From contig NW_004955460.1 in the NCBI RefSeq assembly GCF_000276665.1, forward strand, positions 2,885,373 to 2,949,372: a stretch of 64,000 nucleotides of DNA. Direction: 5' to 3'. Each line of letters begins with the position of its first letter. The stretch's first letter is position 1. The DNA is from Chinchilla lanigera. Its lineage: Eukaryota > Chordata > Mammalia > Rodentia > Chinchillidae. Below are positions 58,890 to 64,000 of the stretch, in pieces. Under the pieces are notes generated by a model. It was not told the DNA's origin. It was given only the letters and a program-made list of their open reading frames with translations, and searched no databases. The translations under genes and the position numbers were made by a program.

Positions 58890-59225
58890 GGGAGCTGGAA
58901 AGCTAAGCCACAGAGCTAGTGAACTGGAGTCACTAAAGCAGGGAGGAGGTGGTAGGTGGAGCTGGATGGCCATTCTGAGCTGCAGATAGGCTGGATTTAT
59001 AAGGGGAGTGACTGAATGCACAGAGGAAGTGGGCCGAGTAAGAAGGAGGAAAATGAGGCAGAAGGCCTGGATTCAGAGGCAGACTGAAAGGGCAGTGAAG
59101 CGCGGCCGCTGCTCTTGCTGAAGCTTGATCATTCAGCTTCTCCCATGCACAAACTCTCAATAAATCCTCCTTCACGTGAGGCAACTTAAGTGCATGTCTG
59201 TTTCTTGTAACCAAGAGAGCCTCGA
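58890..59225 (+). mobile_element. Possible solo LTR (TATA box plus poly(A) signal)
   Basis: tttataagggg near 58996 and tctcaataaatcctcc near 59157 lie about 160 nt apart. Between them is a GC-richer segment with a gcggccgc site, and a T-rich/GT stretch follows (gtgcatgtctgtttcttg). This is the layout of an LTR promoter and 3' end. The edges and family are not recognised. Confidence 0.35.
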
Positions 59226-59477
59226 GAAGAACAAAGGGCCCAGAGGAAATGATTAAAGACCAACGAGGGTAGTCCAACCCCTGCATTGTCCAGCCCTAGG
59301 CCTACTCAGCTTTTCCAAACCCACAGTAGTCAGGCCTCCCACAGGAGGCTCCCCCCTAGTGTGGTTTCTGGTGCATTGCAGTATCAAAACCATTTGATTT
59401 TTCTTCCCCTTAAAATTACTGTGAAGGATTGCTGAAACTTAATACTGCTCACACTTGGATTAAAAGATGAAAAAAGT

Positions 59478-59570
59478 GCTGGTGGCATGACATACCCAGT
59501 AGTAGAGCACATTCCCAGTACACTGAAGGCCCTAGATTCAATCTGCTGCATTGCAAAATAAACAAATGAG
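59478..59570 (+). mobile_element. Old ID-like tRNA-derived SINE
   Basis: gctggtggcatgacatacccagtag, agagcacattcccagtacac, ggccctagattcaatctgctg and an A-rich tail with AAATAAACAAATGAGC units. Diverged from the younger ID copies. Confidence 0.55.
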
Positions 59571-60635
59571 CAAATAATAACAAAAAATGTAAAAATGTCT
59601 CAGCATGGGAATATAAATAAGAATATGATCATTCAGTTAGCATCTACTGTTTTTCTGCTCTCTTGCAATATAAATGTATCACCTTGCCACTAGTTCGTCC
59701 CGATGCCCATGGAGAAGACAGCAGAGTCCTCTCTGCAGTATTCTTCCATATGGGGTTTTCAGTTCAAGCTAAAGAAAAAAAAAGGGAGTAGAAACCATCC
59801 CTAGAAATTAATATGGGAGCCCAGGCAGAAGAATGTGAGTCACATTCTGTCAGCATTTGGTGAACACAGATCTGAACAACTTTCACATGTAAAGTATAAA
59901 AAGAAGCTCTCTGGGGAAGAAACTGATCTCTCATCCCTTCTCTGGGGAGTAGGATTTCTGAACCTAAAACTCCATATTTTAATGAAGTGTTTTTCATTAG
60001 TAAGACCCGTTTACACCATTATAGATCTTTTAAGGATGTCAGAGCCTTCTCCATGGTTTACCACTTCATTGCAATGTAGTTTTTCATTAAGGTTTCAAAG
60101 TACTCCCTGAGGAACAAAAATCAATACTTTTTAGCTGTTTATTACATGAGACATTGTTTCCTAGATGGTAAATTGATTTCGACAGGAACAGCAGCTCTGA
60201 ATGGTTGTTCAAGCCCTGTGCCAAAAAGGTTCTCTATAGTCATGGGGTATCCAGGATTAGGGGGAAAGAGCCCTGGATTGATTAGCAACTCTGTCACGGG
60301 CAGGCAGAAACAGAACAGCATGATATGGGCTGGCTAGCCTGAGTTTACACCTTTAATTAATAAGAGTACTGCTCACCTGAGCTGAGCACAAAGTGATTAT
60401 GCTTGAAATACTTTTTTCACAGAGAAGTACTAAAGTTTAAAGATAAAATGATACGGAAGCAACAATGCTGATATGCAACTCGTAACTTTGAGGTTCTGTA
60501 AAAGTAAGAGTAACGAATTCATAACTAATAAACTTCCAAAAGAGTATGAAAATTCAAATCCATGAAGCAGAGTTTTTCTCATAATGTGAAAGAACCATGA
60601 GTCAATTGAAATGAAACAATTAAATGAATAAAAGT
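59571..60635. other. Unassigned sequence
   Basis: Nothing recognised on either strand. Confidence 0.3.
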
Positions 60636-60723
60636 GGTGGGGGTGTGGCTTAGTGGGGGTGTGGGTTCAACGTCCAGGATTGTGAATGAATGAATGAGTG
60701 AATGACAAACAAATAAACAAATA
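60636..60723 (+). mobile_element. Truncated ID-like SINE with simple tail
   Basis: gtgggggtgtggcttagtgg and gtgggttcaacgtccagg are the two ends of an ID body with the middle deleted, followed by a (TGAA)n and (CAAATAAA)n tail. Confidence 0.5.
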
Positions 60724-60961
60724 AGATGATGATTGCTCAACCTGGGCTTGAGTTCTAAACAAAAATCCTCAAAAGTTATTTCAAGCAAAATAAGGCTAGA
60801 CTTTCCCTGCAGGACCCAACTGCTTTATTTGTTTATTTGTTTTGTTTTTCTCCTGGTTTTCATAGTTGAGAAAATGAGGCAGAGCAGAAAGGAAACCCTG
60901 ATTCAAAGGCCCCAACATAAAGCAACAGCATATTCTGGACTTGCCACGTAAAAGAGCTCAT

Positions 60962-61070
60962 AGGCTGATTACCTTAATTTGACCATTATATGTCAGACAT
61001 GTATTCAAACATCATACTGTAGCCCATAAATATGTACAATTACTATGTATCAACTGAAAATAACATTGCA
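60962..61070 (+). mobile_element. L1M 3' end fragment
   Basis: gctgattaccttaatttgacc, acatcatactgtagcccataaatatgtac and aattactatgtatcaactgaaaata match the terminal 100 nt of L1MA/B-type elements. Confidence 0.75.
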
Positions 61071-61629
61071 AATAAGAGTTGATTTGGAGGGGACTTCTTT
61101 TATTTCCCCACATACCCAGACCCCTGTGAATTTTCACAGTGACAGAATGGAGCGACAGCTGGGCATCTCATTGCAAATGGCAATATGGTCCGGCAGGGGT
61201 TTGGCAAAGGTCTACAAACTGTCAAGCATGCTGGGGATGCCAGCATGACATTCCTGCCATACCTGACATTCCAGGACAATATACATCACTAAATAGATTC
61301 TTTAGAACAGAAACTTTCAAAAGAAAAGAAAAGAAGTAACAATTCTAGCCACTGAACCATTCTGGAAGAATTATCTGTGTTCAAAATATGTACCGAGCGC
61401 CTCCTTCTGACACTGCATGCTGACTTTATTTTATGCTGCTGCTCCTTTAATGGAATTTGGAAGATTGCACCTGTACTGACTTATTTATGCTTTCAAAAGA
61501 GGAGATAAAGTGCAGAAATAATCCACTCACTTTATACTTAAGCCAGAGACAGTTTAATATGTTGGGCTTGCCCTCTAAACAGCATAAAGCATGGCCACTT
61601 AAAACCAGAGCAGATTGTCTCCCATGGAG
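61071..61629. other. Unassigned sequence
   Basis: No repeat recognised. 61385-61610 resembles conserved noncoding DNA (tatttatgctttcaaaag, ggagataaagtgcag), with no coding support. Confidence 0.3.
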
Positions 61630-61860
61630 AAGCAGAGTTAGAGATGGCCCAGTGGATGATTTTCAAATCAGACTCACATCAGTTGGAATACTGGCCCCGC
61701 CTCTTGCCAGCTGTGTGTGACTGCAACCATGTCCTGAATCAGTCTATGCCTTGACTTACTAATCTGTCAAACAGAGAAAATAGTACCTACCTGGAAAGTG
61801 TATGCTAAGCACCTGATACAGTGACAGAGAACACTTAATGCATGTTAAATTTTAATTACA
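61630..61860 (+). repeat. MIR
   Basis: gatggcccagtggatga, tcagactcacatcagttggaa, cttgccagctgtgtgtgac, tactaatctgtcaaacagag and taagcacctgatacagtgac match MIR in order. Confidence 0.75.
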
Positions 61861-63127
61861 GATAGAGCTCTGTACTCTGTGAGTACACTTGTGGATATGT
61901 GCTTTTTTCTTTCCAGTAGTGAAACTGGGGCTCCACACCCTGCCAACTACCTCTTGCATAAGTCAGTGGCTCAGACCAGAAATAAAATACATTTACTCAT
62001 AAAACATAGTATGCAATTGTATCAAAGGCACCCCACTCATTTTGAACAGAGCTCATTAGCATGGGCTGACCCTAAGACCGCCTCCTTTCTGTACAGCTGC
62101 ATTAATGGTAAAGCAGATTTAATAGCAAAACCTTCAGATATGTTCAGACAACTCATAGCACTCTCAAATGTGTTTTCCTTTTCTTTTTTTTCTTCTTCTT
62201 TTTTTTTTCTTGTGTATTTGATTTCTCTTCTGTGAAGGAACAAAGCCTAATAATACCACAATTGAAATTTCATGGTATGGTAAGTGGACTCCAAAAACAA
62301 GTATTAAATAGTCCTGTGAAATATACATTTCCCAATAACAAGCAGTCTTTCAATTTAAATTTTTTGTGTCATTATTGTTTCACAATTTTAAAAAAGTGAT
62401 TCACTTTATTTAACCTTTTCTTTCTTTTTATTGCCAACTAAATGTTACTAATGGGGTCACACTAATGGACACAAAATCTCAAGGCCTATTATTTATTTCT
62501 TGATGTTCAGGACAAATTAGTGTTTTCTTGCCAAAGTGCCTTAGTCATTATATCTCACAGTTGCAATACTCAGGGTAGATTGAAACTATGAAACTTGTGA
62601 GAAAAGCCAACATATAATCAAAACTCTTAAGGCTTTTCAGGGCTTCATAATCTGTATACAAATGTCATCAACACCAGAAATAACTGTTAAGAAATGTAAT
62701 CGCATTCCGATGAAACACAATGCCTTTAGACTACAGGTTTAATTTGAGAAGCTAACGGTCAGAATATAGCAGAAGCCCATACAATCTGCAACCTCCACAT
62801 CCCCACGATAAGAAAGGAGGAAATAAATTAATGTCACGAGACACTGGCACCCAGGAACTTTTCAGGTTCATTGATAGCTTCTATTTGTAAAGGTACAACC
62901 ACTGATATTATTATATTATTAACATTTATATTATTATACATACTGAGCACTTTTTTATGTAAATTAGAGCAAATATTTCAGTTTTAAATTTGCCTGCCAC
63001 TTCTGAGGGCACTCTTGGCAATAACTTTTGGGCTTTGACTAGATAAGTTAAACTACTTCATAAAACTGTGCATCTTCCTTGTGGCTTTGAGGAGGATTGT
63101 GATTTATCCCTTTATAAAAAGGAATGG
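61861..63127. other. Unassigned sequence
   Basis: 62178-62212 is a TTCTTTTT-rich run. 61960-62170 has conserved-element style words (tttgaacagagctcattagc, gcattaatggtaaagcag). No gene was seen. Confidence 0.3.
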
Positions 63128-63245
63128 CAAGGTGTGCTGGTTCATGCCTCTAATCCCATCACTCCAGAGGCTGAGGCAAGCAAACTACCATGAGTTTGAG
63201 GCCAGCCTGAACTGCGCAGCAGGACCCTATCTCAAAATAACTCAA
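63128..63245 (+). mobile_element. B1-type SINE
   Basis: tggcaaggtgtgctggttc, gcctctaatcccatcactcc, gaggctgaggcaagc, gagtttgaggccagcctgaac, aggaccctatctcaaaata and an A-rich tail. Confidence 0.9.
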
Positions 63246-64000
63246 TAAATAATAAAAAAATGCAAGGAATCAAGGTTGACTTCCAAAACTCTGAAATGAT
63301 CTGAAGGCTTAAGCAATCCTGGTGAGTCTTAAATTAGGAGAAGACAGAAATATAAGAGAAAAAAAGTCGTCAGTCGCCAGATGGATTAACAGTATTGTGG
63401 AATTCTCAAATCTGATATAAGTATATTTGCCCTCACTAAAAGTTGTTTGACACATTTTTGTATAAAACAGATTTATAGCATCCACTTTCACTCGGATTTC
63501 CTGTTTCTCTGTTCATTCACCAAGCAAGTTTTTTTGGAAGGCTGAAACAGCTCTGTGGAATATTAAGAGTTGCCCTAGGAAGTGAGAGCCCCTTGGGGAG
63601 CAATTTGATTGGTTAATACTGGTTCAGAACCCGGAGTGAATCTTTATGACCATACCACTTCAGGAATGAATTACTTGACCTCAACTTTCTCCACAGGGTG
63701 CACGCCTTAATTTTCCACACTAACTTTCAAATGGAATCACAAAAACACTTTACTTACCTAGAGGTCAGCTATTCTACACTCAAATACTTGAAACACAGAC
63801 AAAAAGTACAGACACAAAAAGTACCTCTGAAGGCAGAATGATACCATAAAATCCCACAGATCTCCTTGGTCAGAGAGCTGCTAATCACTCAGAGCAATTG
63901 TACCCTGATTTTATTAACAATTCTGATCATTTTACTGATATTGCTTCCGAGCCAACAGCAGATTAGTAAAAAACACATCATATGTTAGAGAGAGGGATTA
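63246..64000. other. Unassigned sequence
   Basis: Nothing recognised at the right edge. Confidence 0.3.

Noticed and set aside
1..64000. CRISPR array, operon, phage or other prokaryotic system
   Set aside because: No regularly spaced direct repeats, no long ORFs with ribosome binding sites; SINEs, L1 and MIR show mammalian DNA.

Overview
The window is nuclear DNA of a mammal, almost certainly a rodent outside the mouse/rat group. It holds many young tRNA-Ala-derived ID-type SINEs, 7SL-derived B1 monomers, fused B1+ID dimers of the B1-dID kind, a non-primate L1 and ancient mammal-wide MIR and L1M/HAL1 relics. The ID copies share an unusual 3' end (GGTACC followed by an AAACCAAAA-type tail). 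I read this as squirrel/beaver-side rodents (Sciuromorpha or Castorimorpha), but the species is inference. Base composition is AT-rich and CpG-poor, with no CpG island.

The only well-supported host coding sequence is at the left edge: a minus-strand terminal exon (885-1013) that ends in a stop codon and is followed by a 3' UTR with two AATAAA signals. I do not recognise the protein. The rest of the window is then intronic or 5'-flanking to that gene. One further CpG-rich patch (27.0-27.3 kb) has overlapping coding potential on both strands and is ambiguous.

Layout: 0.6-1.0 kb terminal exon and 3' UTR; 1.3-1.6 kb L1 fragment; 2.0-5.6 kb relic of an old L1M/HAL1 element on the plus strand, cut by a MaLR-type LTR and an ID SINE and carrying an inverted copy of its own 5' region; 6.6 kb SPIN-like hAT miniature element; 7.3-9.4 kb SINEs; 10-18.7 kb mostly unassigned unique sequence; 18.7 kb mariner-type miniature element; 19.1 kb LTR relic; 21.1-21.6 kb three adjacent insertions (B1, antisense ID, L1 3' end) sharing one target; 22-27 kb mostly unassigned; 28-33 kb SINE/LTR/MIR mix; 38.8-39.9 kb and 40.3-41.4 kb old L1 pieces; 43.4-51.5 kb the dominant feature.

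That dominant feature is a near full-length L1 (about 44.0-51.17 kb) with a 12-bp target-site duplication containing one mismatch. Both ORFs are broken, the RT motif FADD reads FAND, and it is itself hit by two ID SINEs and by a short 5'-inverted L1 copy with a perfect 14-bp duplication. It lies between two older L1 3' ends in direct orientation. From 51.5 to 64 kb there is a MaLR-type LTR, one ID, MIRs, a B1 and long unassigned stretches, some resembling conserved noncoding sequence.

No bacterial-type genes, CRISPR array, operon, rRNA or functional tRNA gene is seen. The biology here is retrotransposition history rather than an operating gene system, and I found no convincing undescribed molecular system.
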